A model generated the notes under the pieces. It had not been told where the DNA came from and searched no databases. It saw only the letters and a program-made list of their open reading frames with translations. The position numbers and the translations under genes were made by a program. A DNA stretch of 9,026 nucleotides from Verrucomicrobiota bacterium (GTDB lineage: Bacteria > Verrucomicrobiota > Lentisphaeria > Victivallales > Victivallaceae), in the NCBI GenBank assembly GCA_023459755.1, contig JAEWSS010000346.1, positions 1 to 9,026 of the forward strand, written 5' to 3'. Numbering within the stretch: the first letter of the stretch is position 1; every line of letters begins with the position of its first letter. Below, piece after piece: positions 1-6,537 of this stretch.

Positions 1-322
1 CCGACAACCCGTCAAAAAACAGCGACCCGAACGCCTCGAACACGCTGTTGGACAACAGCGCCATCGCCACCGCCAGAGTCAGCCCGAATCCGATCACGAT
101 CAGCCAGCGCAGCAGCACGGCCAGCCAGCGCAGATACTCGCTCCACGCCGCCGGATCGGGAAGAAAACTCAGCAGCGTCCGGCCGAACAGCAGAACCCCG
201 ATGAAAACCGCCAGATAAAACACCAGCAGCAGAGCCAAAGGCGCAATCAGACTGCGCCAGTACGACGGCGTCGAATAAAATATTTTCAATCCGCGGACAA
301 CGCAGGATAATCCGATCAACAT
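1..322 (-). CDS. EI24/CysZ-like integral membrane protein, N-terminal part (partial)
   Basis: The minus strand is open from an ATG at 322-320 to the window edge, giving 107 codons; the C-terminus lies outside. The start is supported by a GGAG at 331-328, five bases upstream of the ATG; an alternative ATG at 333-331 meets a stop within six codons. The protein opens with a short amphipathic stretch (MLIGLSCVVRGLKIFYS), then a hydrophobic segment near residues 26-47 and another near residues 70-90. After the second comes NSVFEAFGSLFFDGL, which resembles the conserved N-x-x-[FY]-E..FFD stretch of the EI24 family (Pfam EI24). That family includes CysZ, a sulfate permease, but most bacterial members have no assigned substrate. 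It lies head to head with the GH20 gene and may share its control region. Family placement is from remembered pattern, not a search; function beyond 'membrane protein' is open. Confidence 0.72.
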   Translation of the reverse strand, partial: MLIGLSCVVRGLKIFYSTPSYWRSLIAPLALLLVFYLAVFIGVLLFGRTLLSFLPDPAAWSEYLRWLAVLLRWLIVIGFGLTLAVAMALLSNSVFEAFGSLFFDGLS

Positions 323-358
323 AAACGCTCCATTTCCGAGGTTTTAATCCATCGGATA

Positions 359-387
359 AAAATAGCGGTTCAACCGTTCTTTTTCAA
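359..387 (-). promoter_or_regulatory. Candidate sigma-70-type promoter for the EI24-like gene
   Basis: On the minus strand TTGAAA (387-382) is followed after exactly 17 bases by TATTTT (364-359). Transcription would begin near 352, giving a leader of about 30 bases that holds the GGAG site. The 11-bp palindrome CGGTTCAACCG lies wholly inside the spacer, so a protein bound there should block or modify this promoter. Assigned by eye from consensus; no mapping data. Confidence 0.5.
366..376. promoter_or_regulatory. Palindrome 1, candidate operator (CGGTT-C-AACCG)
   Basis: A perfect 5-bp inverted repeat around a single central base, centred at 371. It sits in the spacer of the minus-strand promoter. 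It has the same outer half-sites (CGGT...ACCG) as the palindrome at 417-430; the centres are 52.5 bp apart, about five turns of B-DNA. The position suggests an operator, but the cognate regulator is not in the window. Confidence 0.45.
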
Positions 388-402
388 ATTCAAAACTTGA
401 AA

Positions 403-412
403 AAAGCGCTTT
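403..412. promoter_or_regulatory. LacI-family/cre-like palindrome (AAAGCGCTTT)
   Basis: A perfect 10-bp palindrome that reaches the first two bases of the GH20 -35 element. The 14 bases 401-414 match the cre-like form TGAAAGCGCTTTCA at 11 positions. LacI-family proteins often bind such sites in front of sugar-utilisation genes, so a LacI-type regulator of the GH20 operon is plausible. This is inference from sequence resemblance; the short A/T-flanked core could also arise by chance. Confidence 0.35.
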
Positions 413-438
413 GACGCGGTAATTTTACCGATTATGAA
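411..438 (+). promoter_or_regulatory. Candidate promoter for the GH20-glycosyltransferase operon
   Basis: TTGACG (411-416) and TATGAA (433-438) are separated by 16 bases. Transcription would start near 445, leaving a leader of about 15 bases that begins close to the AAAGGA site. The 14-bp palindrome CGGTAATTTTACCG fills almost the whole spacer. A weaker alternative is TTGAAA (397-402) with TAATTT (420-425), 17 bases apart, which would place the palindrome over the -10 instead. Either way the palindrome is set to control initiation. Confidence 0.5.
417..430. promoter_or_regulatory. Palindrome 2, candidate operator (CGGTAA-TT-TTACCG)
   Basis: A perfect 6-bp inverted repeat with a two-base centre (423.5), located between the -35 and -10 of the plus-strand promoter. 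It shares outer CGGT/ACCG half-sites with the palindrome at 366-376. The loop is too short and the following sequence not U-rich enough for a terminator, so a protein-binding site is the simpler reading. Confidence 0.5.
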
Positions 439-445
439 AATAAAG

Positions 446-451
446 AAAGGA
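446..451 (+). promoter_or_regulatory. Ribosome binding site of the GH20 gene
   Basis: AAAGGA lies eight bases before the ATG at 460 and supports that start, which also gives a complete signal peptide. Confidence 0.7.
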
Positions 452-459
452 TTTTTTCA

Positions 460-3213
460 ATGAAACATACGGGTCTCCCGCTGGCAATGGCGGTCATGCT
501 GACAACATTCTCCGCGGTTTTTGCCGCCGAACCTCCGGCGCAAAAACTTTCCTGCGACATAACCGGAAACTCTTCGCTCTCGCTGAAGGGCGAACAATGC
601 GACGTATCGCTGTCATCCAACCTGATCGCGGTCATTCCGCCGTGGCGCGGTGAACGGTTCAACTCGTCCACGCCGACCAGGATTGTCCGCACCGCCGATT
701 CGGTGTCCGCCGTCCAGCTTCCGGACGAAAAATACAAGGACTTCCAACTCGATGAATATTCCTGCAAAATCAACGGCGACTCCGCCGTCATCGCGGTGCG
801 CGGCAAACTGGTCAACGACGTTCCGACCAAAATGTTTTATCAGGCGCTGATGATCCCGGACTACCTGCTCGCCGGCAGCGACTGCATTGTAAAATTCCCG
901 GACGGCTCCGAAAAATCAATAAAAATCCCCGCCCAGCCCGAGGTTCAGGACGCCGCCGAACTGTTCACCAATTTCAGCGAAATCTCCTTCACCGGGTATC
1001 GCGGCAAACTGACCGTGAAGCGGCTCTCCGGCCCGGAACTGGTGTTCTTTGAACGCCGCGCCGACTCAATCTACAACCCGATCCGCGGCTTTGAGGTCGG
1101 CGCCCGATGGGACGCCGCATTCGGAAAACCGATTGAAAGCGTTATCGAAGTCACCTTTAAGGAAAACCGGCTGGTCTGCGCTCCGGCGATTCCGCCGCAG
1201 CTCGGCGCCGTGACCAGTCCGTTGGCCATGGACCGGCTCTACACACCGCTCGCCGCCGATTATTCACATCTGCCGCCGCCGCGCGGCATGGTCAAAAACG
1301 CCGGCCTTCCGTTCACCATTCCGGCGGCCTCGACCATGCAGGTCAACGGTCTTGACGCCGACAACGTTGAACTCGACCGGTTCCACCGCGCCGCCGTCCG
1401 CACCCTGTCCGCCGCCTTTCCGCGGCTGAATTTCGAGTCCGGACGACGGATGCCGCCGGACCTCACCGTAAATATCGGCGCCGACGGCATGACCGACCCC
1501 GAGGCTTACAAAATCGAAGTAAACGAACGCGGCGTCACCATCGCCAGCCCCACCGCCCGCGGCGCCTTCCACGCCATGCAAACCCTGAAAACCCAGGTCA
1601 AAAACGGCGAAGTTCCGGCAATGACCATCGAAGATCATCCGGAATATCAGTTCCGCGGCATCCATATCCTGCTCGATGAGGATTCGCTTGACGTCACCGG
1701 CCCCATGATCGAAAATCTGTTCGCGCCGCTTCACATCAACGCTCTGGTGGCCGAATGCCAATATGTAAAATGGGACAACACCAAAAACATCCACCAGAAA
1801 TGGGGTGCGTCCAAGGAACAGGTCAAAAAACTTATCGAGATCGCCAACGACAACTATATCGACGTTTACCCGCTGTTCCAGACGCTCGGCCATTCCGAAT
1901 GGCTGTTCGCCAACGGCAATAACCGCGACCTCGCCGAAGACCCCGATTTCCCCTATGCCTACAACCCGTCCAACCCCGAATTGTATCCGTTGATCGACGC
2001 CGTGCTGAATGAGGTGCTCGACACGTTCAACCACCCGCGCTATGTCCACATCGGTCATGACGAGGTCTACAATCCGGCCGCCAGGTGGCCGCACCGTCCT
2101 GAAAACGTGGCAAAAACCGCGAAAAAACTTTTCTTTGACGACGTGATGCACTTTTACACGCTCGGCAAAAAACTTGACTTTGAGGTCATCATGTGGCACG
2201 ACATGCTGGTGACGCAGGAGGAATGCCCTGAAAACGGCGCCGGCGGCGAACCCGACCACATCTCGGAAATCCGCAAGGATCTGCCCAGTGACATCACCAT
2301 CGCCTTCTGGCGCTACACCTTCGGATTCGACTTCAAGGACATCGAAAAAGTTTACGGCGAAGGGTTCAACAACCTTCTCGGCGCCACATGGTATGACCGG
2401 CAGAACATCGTGGCACTCTGCCGCTTCGGCAAAGACCGGCTCAACGGCATGCTCCAAACCACCTGGACCGGTTACAACGGCAACAAAACCGCAGTAAAAA
2501 AAGAGTTCATGCAGATTCATCCCTACGCACAGCTGGCGCTTTCGGCCTGGAATCCCGACCTCGACCTGAAGGACACCAACACCCCGGAGATTTTTTGCGA
2601 CCTGATGGAACCGACCCGCGACGGCATCGCCAAGTCCGGCTGGACTTTAGACCTCTCGCAGTTTTCCAGCGTTTCCTTCAACCCCGCCGCCGACCTGTTT
2701 CTTTCCGGCACGCTGAACGGCTTTGACCGCCTGCCGTCCGGACTGCGCTGCGGCTCGGTGGAATTCCGGGTGGCCGAATACGACCATCTTCCGGCCGCCG
2801 TCTCGGTACGCTCGACGACTTCTCCGAATCTTCCGGAGGCTTCGACGCCGCTGCCGGTCAATCTCAAGGTTTCCGCACTTTATTTCCTGCACACCACCGC
2901 CGCAACCGCGGCAAAAAAAGACACCGAAATCGGCAGCTATGAAATTGAATATGCCGACGGCTCCCGCGTTTCCGCACCGATAATCTACGGCAGCACCATC
3001 GGCGCGATCTTCAGCCCGGTCAACTTTGAACTGGCGCCGCTCCAGTCTTACAGCTGGAACGACAACGACACGACCTGCCGCATATGGTATCAGACCTGGA
3101 ACAATCCATCGCCGGACATTCCGGTGAAAACCGTCACCTTGAAAACCAACGGCGGCGAAACTCCGATCTACCTGCTTGGTCTCAGCGCCGCCGGACTTCC
3201 GGAGGCGAAATAG
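460..3213 (+). CDS. Secreted GH20 family beta-N-acetylhexosaminidase
   Basis: A 917-residue exported glycoside hydrolase, expected to release terminal beta-linked GlcNAc or GalNAc from glycans by substrate-assisted catalysis. The N-terminus is a signal peptide (MKH, hydrophobic core, likely cleavage after A22 in SAVFA|AEPP) without a lipobox cysteine. Residues about 25-250 form a beta-rich, cysteine-containing region that I do not recognise. A GH20b-like alpha/beta domain (about 300-385) leads into the catalytic barrel (about 390-680). Visible GH20 features are R399 in FRGIHILLDE, H478 in QTLGHSEW, the catalytic pair D534-E535 in HIGHDEVY, W579 and D581 in MWHDML, W617, and W669/Y672 in TTWTGYNG. 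The common GGDE motif is GHDE here. Residues about 690-917 look like a C-terminal beta-sandwich (YEIEYADGS, then a Trp/Tyr-rich stretch), possibly carbohydrate binding. The gene leads an operon with the next gene six bases downstream. The family call is firm; substrate is not determined. Confidence 0.93.
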   Translation: MKHTGLPLAMAVMLTTFSAVFAAEPPAQKLSCDITGNSSLSLKGEQCDVSLSSNLIAVIPPWRGERFNSSTPTRIVRTADSVSAVQLPDEKYKDFQLDEYSCKINGDSAVIAVRGKLVNDVPTKMFYQALMIPDYLLAGSDCIVKFPDGSEKSIKIPAQPEVQDAAELFTNFSEISFTGYRGKLTVKRLSGPELVFFERRADSIYNPIRGFEVGARWDAAFGKPIESVIEVTFKENRLVCAPAIPPQLGAVTSPLAMDRLYTPLAADYSHLPPPRGMVKNAGLPFTIPAASTMQVNGLDADNVELDRFHRAAVRTLSAAFPRLNFESGRRMPPDLTVNIGADGMTDPEAYKIEVNERGVTIASPTARGAFHAMQTLKTQVKNGEVPAMTIEDHPEYQFRGIHILLDEDSLDVTGPMIENLFAPLHINALVAECQYVKWDNTKNIHQKWGASKEQVKKLIEIANDNYIDVYPLFQTLGHSEWLFANGNNRDLAEDPDFPYAYNPSNPELYPLIDAVLNEVLDTFNHPRYVHIGHDEVYNPAARWPHRPENVAKTAKKLFFDDVMHFYTLGKKLDFEVIMWHDMLVTQEECPENGAGGEPDHISEIRKDLPSDITIAFWRYTFGFDFKDIEKVYGEGFNNLLGATWYDRQNIVALCRFGKDRLNGMLQTTWTGYNGNKTAVKKEFMQIHPYAQLALSAWNPDLDLKDTNTPEIFCDLMEPTRDGIAKSGWTLDLSQFSSVSFNPAADLFLSGTLNGFDRLPSGLRCGSVEFRVAEYDHLPAAVSVRSTTSPNLPEASTPLPVNLKVSALYFLHTTAATAAKKDTEIGSYEIEYADGSRVSAPIIYGSTIGAIFSPVNFELAPLQSYSWNDNDTTCRIWYQTWNNPSPDIPVKTVTLKTNGGETPIYLLGLSAAGLPEAK

Positions 3214-3219
3214 CCGGCA

Positions 3220-4860
3220 ATGAAACATCTGCTGCCGATACTGGCGATCACAATATTGTCGCTGACTTCAACAATATGCGGCATTACACTCGGTCTGCCC
3301 TCAAACGACCGGCTCGCCGCCAGTTTCGGCAGTATGGAAAACGTTGCGGCGAAAACCGGAATGCTGGAAGCGGCGATCGCGTCCGGCGCCGCCGAACGCT
3401 CGGAATTCCGCGAACGCGACAAAATCGAAAACTTCGGTGAACTCGCCGCCCTTTCCCCATATTTCGACGCGGTGCGCAGTTACAATCCGGACGAATTTCA
3501 TACGCTGAAGGTCCTTGCCTCCATGTACAAACGCCGTTCTCTCCTGCCCGGCTCCTACGCCTACGGCAACTTCTATTTCTATCAGATGGGCGCCTTCGCC
3601 GCCGCCGGACGGCTCACTGGAAATCTGCGTCCGCAAAGTGAAGTCTATTTTCTCACCCATCCGTCCGACTTCGCGCCGTTTTATCTCTGGCTGCGCGGCG
3701 GCGCGGTTCTGTTTGCGCTGGCGACCGCGCTGCTGCTGTACGCCACCGGAACCCTGATGGGCGGAAAAATGCTTGGATTCACGGCGGCGGCCACTTTTGC
3801 CGCACTTCCGATCGCGGCGCTGGCCGGCAAAAGCATCAAGCCGGACATGCCGGTGGCGTTCTGGACTACACTGGCGCTGTTTTTTTCCGTAAATATTGCA
3901 AAACGACCGGAATGGAAATATTATCTGCTCTGCGGCGCCGCGGTCGGCGCGGCGGCGGCGACCAAATATACCGGAGTCCTGGCGGCGGTGGTTCCGTTCG
4001 TCCTCTGCTGCTCCCCGGGCTTCCGCGACTGGAAAAAACTGTCCGGCTGTGCGCTGACGGCGATTGCGACCTTCGCAGTGCTTACTCCGGCGCTGTTTTT
4101 CGACTTTTCCCTCTGGAAATTTGATCTGCTCGGCCTCCATTCCGGAATCGCCGGAACCCGGCCGTGGTACGCACAAATATGGCATGAAGGACAAAATTAT
4201 CTGTTCTCTGCGTTCAGGATTACCGTCGGCACCACCGGGTTTGAGTTTCTGCTGTTTCTTCCGGTGGCGGCGTTCACCCTGATCCGGCTGTTTTTCCGTT
4301 TTGACGCCTTTACCGCGGCGCTGCTGGCGTTCTGCGCCGTGCTGTTCGGCGTCACCTGTCTCGGTCAACCGAACTCTGAAAGCTATCTGCTTCCGGCCTA
4401 CGCCGCCGGGACATTGCTGTTTTTCCGTCCGTTCGTGCAACTTGTGAAACGTTTTCCGGCGGCTTTTCCGGTGCTTCTGCTGTTTCCGGCGACGGCTTTC
4501 GACAACACCATGATCTGGAACGCCAAATGCGCCGCCGAAAATCCCCGGATGACCGCGACAAAATGGGTCAACGCCAATATTCCGGCGGGGTCAACCATCG
4601 GCATGCGCCGTTATCCGGTATCCTACCGGTCGCTGATCCTCGACCCGGAAAAATATGAGCTTCGCAACGAGCTTGAAAACGGCCGCGACGCCGTGCTCGA
4701 CGCCGAATTTTTCATCGACTGCTCGTTTGAATGGGACAACCGCCGTCCGGAGTATTCCGGACGCGACGCAATAATCGGCTTCGGACCGCGACGCGACCTC
4801 AGAATAAATTATTTCTACGAAACGGTAGACCCCGTCATCACCATATACCGCAAAGAATAG
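3220..4860 (+). CDS. GT39/PMT-like membrane glycosyltransferase (GT-C fold)
   Basis: A 546-residue polytopic protein with the plan of ArnT/PMT-type glycosyltransferases, which move a sugar from a polyprenyl-phosphate carrier onto an acceptor on the outer face of the membrane. TM1 is at about residues 4-25. A long extracytoplasmic loop carries the D-E pair (D91-E92 in YNPDEF) and GSYAYGNFYFYQ. Further hydrophobic segments lie at about 158-177, 180-200, 209-225, 232-262, 268-290, 330-350, 352-372, 380-400 and 405-425; SIKPDMP (K207-P208-D209) and ATKYTG (K249) are typical of the family. The C-terminal 115 residues are soluble (TATKWVNANIPAGS). The distance from TM1 to the D-E pair, about 65 residues, is longer than usual. 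The start follows the GH20 stop by six bases; GGAGG at 3201-3205 is 14 bases from the ATG, so translation is probably coupled. Donor and acceptor are unknown. Confidence 0.82.
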   Translation: MKHLLPILAITILSLTSTICGITLGLPSNDRLAASFGSMENVAAKTGMLEAAIASGAAERSEFRERDKIENFGELAALSPYFDAVRSYNPDEFHTLKVLASMYKRRSLLPGSYAYGNFYFYQMGAFAAAGRLTGNLRPQSEVYFLTHPSDFAPFYLWLRGGAVLFALATALLLYATGTLMGGKMLGFTAAATFAALPIAALAGKSIKPDMPVAFWTTLALFFSVNIAKRPEWKYYLLCGAAVGAAAATKYTGVLAAVVPFVLCCSPGFRDWKKLSGCALTAIATFAVLTPALFFDFSLWKFDLLGLHSGIAGTRPWYAQIWHEGQNYLFSAFRITVGTTGFEFLLFLPVAAFTLIRLFFRFDAFTAALLAFCAVLFGVTCLGQPNSESYLLPAYAAGTLLFFRPFVQLVKRFPAAFPVLLLFPATAFDNTMIWNAKCAAENPRMTATKWVNANIPAGSTIGMRRYPVSYRSLILDPEKYELRNELENGRDAVLDAEFFIDCSFEWDNRRPEYSGRDAIIGFGPRRDLRINYFYETVDPVITIYRKE

Positions 4861-4907
4861 CAACATATTCAACCAGATTCCGCACCGTACCCGCCGCTGC
4901 CTCCAGC

Positions 4908-4936
4908 TTGTTTTTACCCGGCTGCGGCTGTATATT
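4908..4936 (+). promoter_or_regulatory. Candidate promoter for the MFS gene, near-leaderless
   Basis: TTGTTT (4908-4913) and TATATT (4931-4936, five of six consensus bases) are 17 bases apart. Initiation about seven bases past the -10 falls at 4943-4944, only two or three bases before the ATG at 4946. No purine-rich Shine-Dalgarno site is present in the preceding 40 bases. The intergenic stretch 4861-4945 shows no convincing terminator for the upstream operon, so read-through is possible as well. Confidence 0.5.
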
Positions 4937-4945
4937 AATATCATT

Positions 4946-6154
4946 ATGGAACACTGGAAAATCAATCTGTTCTGGACGTGGGCCAGTCTTTTTCTTGCGA
5001 TGGGTGCGTTTGCCTTCGCCTATCCGGTCGCGCCGTTTATGCTGGAGGACGTCTACGGCGTCAGCAGCCCCAGGGAATTGGACTGGTTTATTTCACTGTT
5101 CGCATTTTCCGGCAATCTCGGATTCTTCATCTTTGCGCCGCTCTGGGGCAAAATGGCCGACGTTTACGGCCGGAAAATGATGATGACCCGCGCCAACTTC
5201 TGCGCCGCCTGTCTGCTGCCGTTTTTGGCCTGGATGCCGGGGGTGTGGTCGCTGATAATCCTGCGTTTTTTCATCGGCTCGCTGTCCGGTTCGGCCGCCG
5301 CGGCCATGGCGCTGGTGGCCTGCACCACGCCGGAAAAATACCGCGGCACCGCGCTCGGCGTGGTCAGTTCGGCGATCTTCAGCGGAAATCTGGCCGGGAT
5401 CGTGATCGGCGGATTCGCGGTCAACGCGCTGGGCTATCACTACACATTTGTACTCTGCGGCGCACTCGGCTTCACCGCGGCGGCGATCTCGCACTTTCTG
5501 GTGCGCGGCAAAATGCCGCCGAAAGAGGAGCGCCCGAAGATGCGCTGGCTGCCCGGCGGACTGCCTAAACTGGGCAACGTCTGGTATATCATGCTGCTCA
5601 CACTGCTGATGGGCTATGTCCAGCAGATTGACGCGCCGTTTCTGCCGCTGCTGGTCAAGGACGTGCTGCAGTCCGGAAACCATGAAGCGATGAAATGGAA
5701 CGGATTTCTCGGCGGCGCGGCGGCGGCGGCCGGAATGGTGGGCGGTTTTGCACTCGGATATTTGTCCGACCGGATATCCGGGCATATTGTCGGCATCGCC
5801 TGTGCGGTTCTCGGCGCGATGTTCATTCTGCCGCAAAGCTGGTGCACGTCTCTGAACTGGCTGTTCGCCGAACGCATGGCGATGATCTTTTTTGTGGCCG
5901 GATTAAGTCCGGTGATGCAGTCGTGGCTGTCGCTGACCACCGCGCAGAAGGAGCGCGGCGCGATGTTCGGCTATGCCACCAGTGCGCGAAGTCTGGGATG
6001 GCTGATCGGCGGCGCGGTCGGCGCGGCGGTAACCGGCTTCTGGGGGACGCGGTCGGTTTTTGCATCGGCGGCGGTCAGCCTTCTGCTGCTGGCGCTGTTG
6101 ACCGCACTGATTCAGAAGATTATTCCGTTTCCGACCGAACGCGGGGACGACTGA
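4946..6154 (+). CDS. MFS transporter, DHA1 (MdtG/TetA-like) type
   Basis: A 402-residue inner-membrane carrier with about twelve hydrophobic segments in two halves, split by a basic cytoplasmic loop near residues 188-210 (VRGKMPPKEERPKMRW). MFS motif A is clear between TM2 and TM3: G68-K-M-A-D72-V-Y-G75-R76-K77. PLWGKMADVYGRK and the following ILRFFIGSLSGS resemble MdtG-type drug:proton antiporters. In the motif C position of TM5, G147-NLA-G151-IVI-G155-G156, the usual proline after the second glycine is isoleucine. The ATG is the only sensible start, because TM1 begins at residue 6 and no upstream in-frame start with a ribosome site exists. Substrate cannot be read from the sequence: a drug, sugar or metabolite efflux role are all possible. 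It has its own promoter and is followed 76 bases later by another promoter-driven unit, so it is probably monocistronic. Confidence 0.87.
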   Translation: MEHWKINLFWTWASLFLAMGAFAFAYPVAPFMLEDVYGVSSPRELDWFISLFAFSGNLGFFIFAPLWGKMADVYGRKMMMTRANFCAACLLPFLAWMPGVWSLIILRFFIGSLSGSAAAAMALVACTTPEKYRGTALGVVSSAIFSGNLAGIVIGGFAVNALGYHYTFVLCGALGFTAAAISHFLVRGKMPPKEERPKMRWLPGGLPKLGNVWYIMLLTLLMGYVQQIDAPFLPLLVKDVLQSGNHEAMKWNGFLGGAAAAAGMVGGFALGYLSDRISGHIVGIACAVLGAMFILPQSWCTSLNWLFAERMAMIFFVAGLSPVMQSWLSLTTAQKERGAMFGYATSARSLGWLIGGAVGAAVTGFWGTRSVFASAAVSLLLLALLTALIQKIIPFPTERGDD

Positions 6155-6174
6155 CGGTTCCACGGATTAAAAAC

Positions 6175-6203
6175 TTGCCAAACCACATCCGGCGTGGTAT
6201 ATT
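6175..6203 (+). promoter_or_regulatory. Strong candidate promoter for the ACT-UPF0210-SDR operon
   Basis: TTGCCA (6175-6180, five of six consensus bases) and TATATT (6198-6203, five of six) are spaced by exactly 17 bases. The expected start near 6210 gives a leader of about 20 bases holding the AAAGGAG site. An inverted repeat ACCAC-7-GTGGT (6182-6198) occupies the spacer and touches the -10. This is the best promoter match in the window. Confidence 0.65.
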
Positions 6204-6214
6204 ATAAAAAATTC

Positions 6215-6221
6215 AAAGGAG
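6215..6221 (+). promoter_or_regulatory. Ribosome binding site of the ACT-domain gene
   Basis: AAAGGAG lies nine bases upstream of the ATG at 6231. It is the strongest Shine-Dalgarno match among the plus-strand genes and fits efficient translation of the small protein. Confidence 0.75.
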
Positions 6222-6230
6222 TTTTTAATT

Positions 6231-6500
6231 ATGAAGGCAGTCATCTCCGTAATCGGCCGCGACTCGGTCGGCATCATCGCCAAAGTCAGCACCAGCTGCG
6301 CCGAATGCGGCGTGAACATTCTGGACATATCCCAGACGGTGCTTGAAGACTATTTCACCATGATAATGATCACCGACATCGATAAGATGACCGTGTCGTT
6401 CAGCGAATTTGTGGACCGGATGGATAAACTCGGCCGCGAATCCTCGCTTCAAATCCACGCCATGCACGAAGACATCTTCAATTCGATGCACAAGATCTGA
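6231..6500 (+). CDS. ACT domain-containing protein, UPF0237 family
   Basis: An 89-residue cytoplasmic protein made of one ACT domain. MKAVISVIGRDSVGI, with G9-R-D-S-V-G14-I, forms the first strand and the ligand-binding turn; CAECGVNILDISQTV is the first helix and second strand; EDYFTMIMITDI is the third strand. Length and sequence match the UPF0237 family (compare the pneumococcal SP0238 type). ACT domains often bind amino acids or other small ligands and adjust a partner enzyme. The next gene is UPF0210, the partner seen beside this family in many genomes, so a regulatory subunit or sensor for that protein is the likeliest role. This role is inferred; I know of no established ligand. It is the first gene of the operon, directly behind the 6175-6203 promoter. 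Confidence 0.9.
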   Translation: MKAVISVIGRDSVGIIAKVSTSCAECGVNILDISQTVLEDYFTMIMITDIDKMTVSFSEFVDRMDKLGRESSLQIHAMHEDIFNSMHKI

Positions 6501-6537
6501 CCAACACCGTCATCTGCAGAGTTAAGGCAAAACAAAA

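Noticed and set aside
1264..2520. A 418-codon open frame on the minus strand inside the GH20 gene.
   Set aside because: It is a shadow frame, antisense to well-conserved GH20 catalytic codons; its predicted protein shows no recognisable motif and the composition expected from reversed GC-rich codons.
3301..4440. A 379-codon open frame on the minus strand inside the glycosyltransferase gene.
   Set aside because: Its product is an Arg/Gln/Gly-rich string without domain features, while the plus strand encodes a coherent membrane protein; it arises from codon bias.
4731..5180. A 149-codon plus-strand frame bridging the glycosyltransferase end and the MFS start.
   Set aside because: It overlaps two well-supported genes in a different frame and has an Arg/Ser-rich shadow composition.
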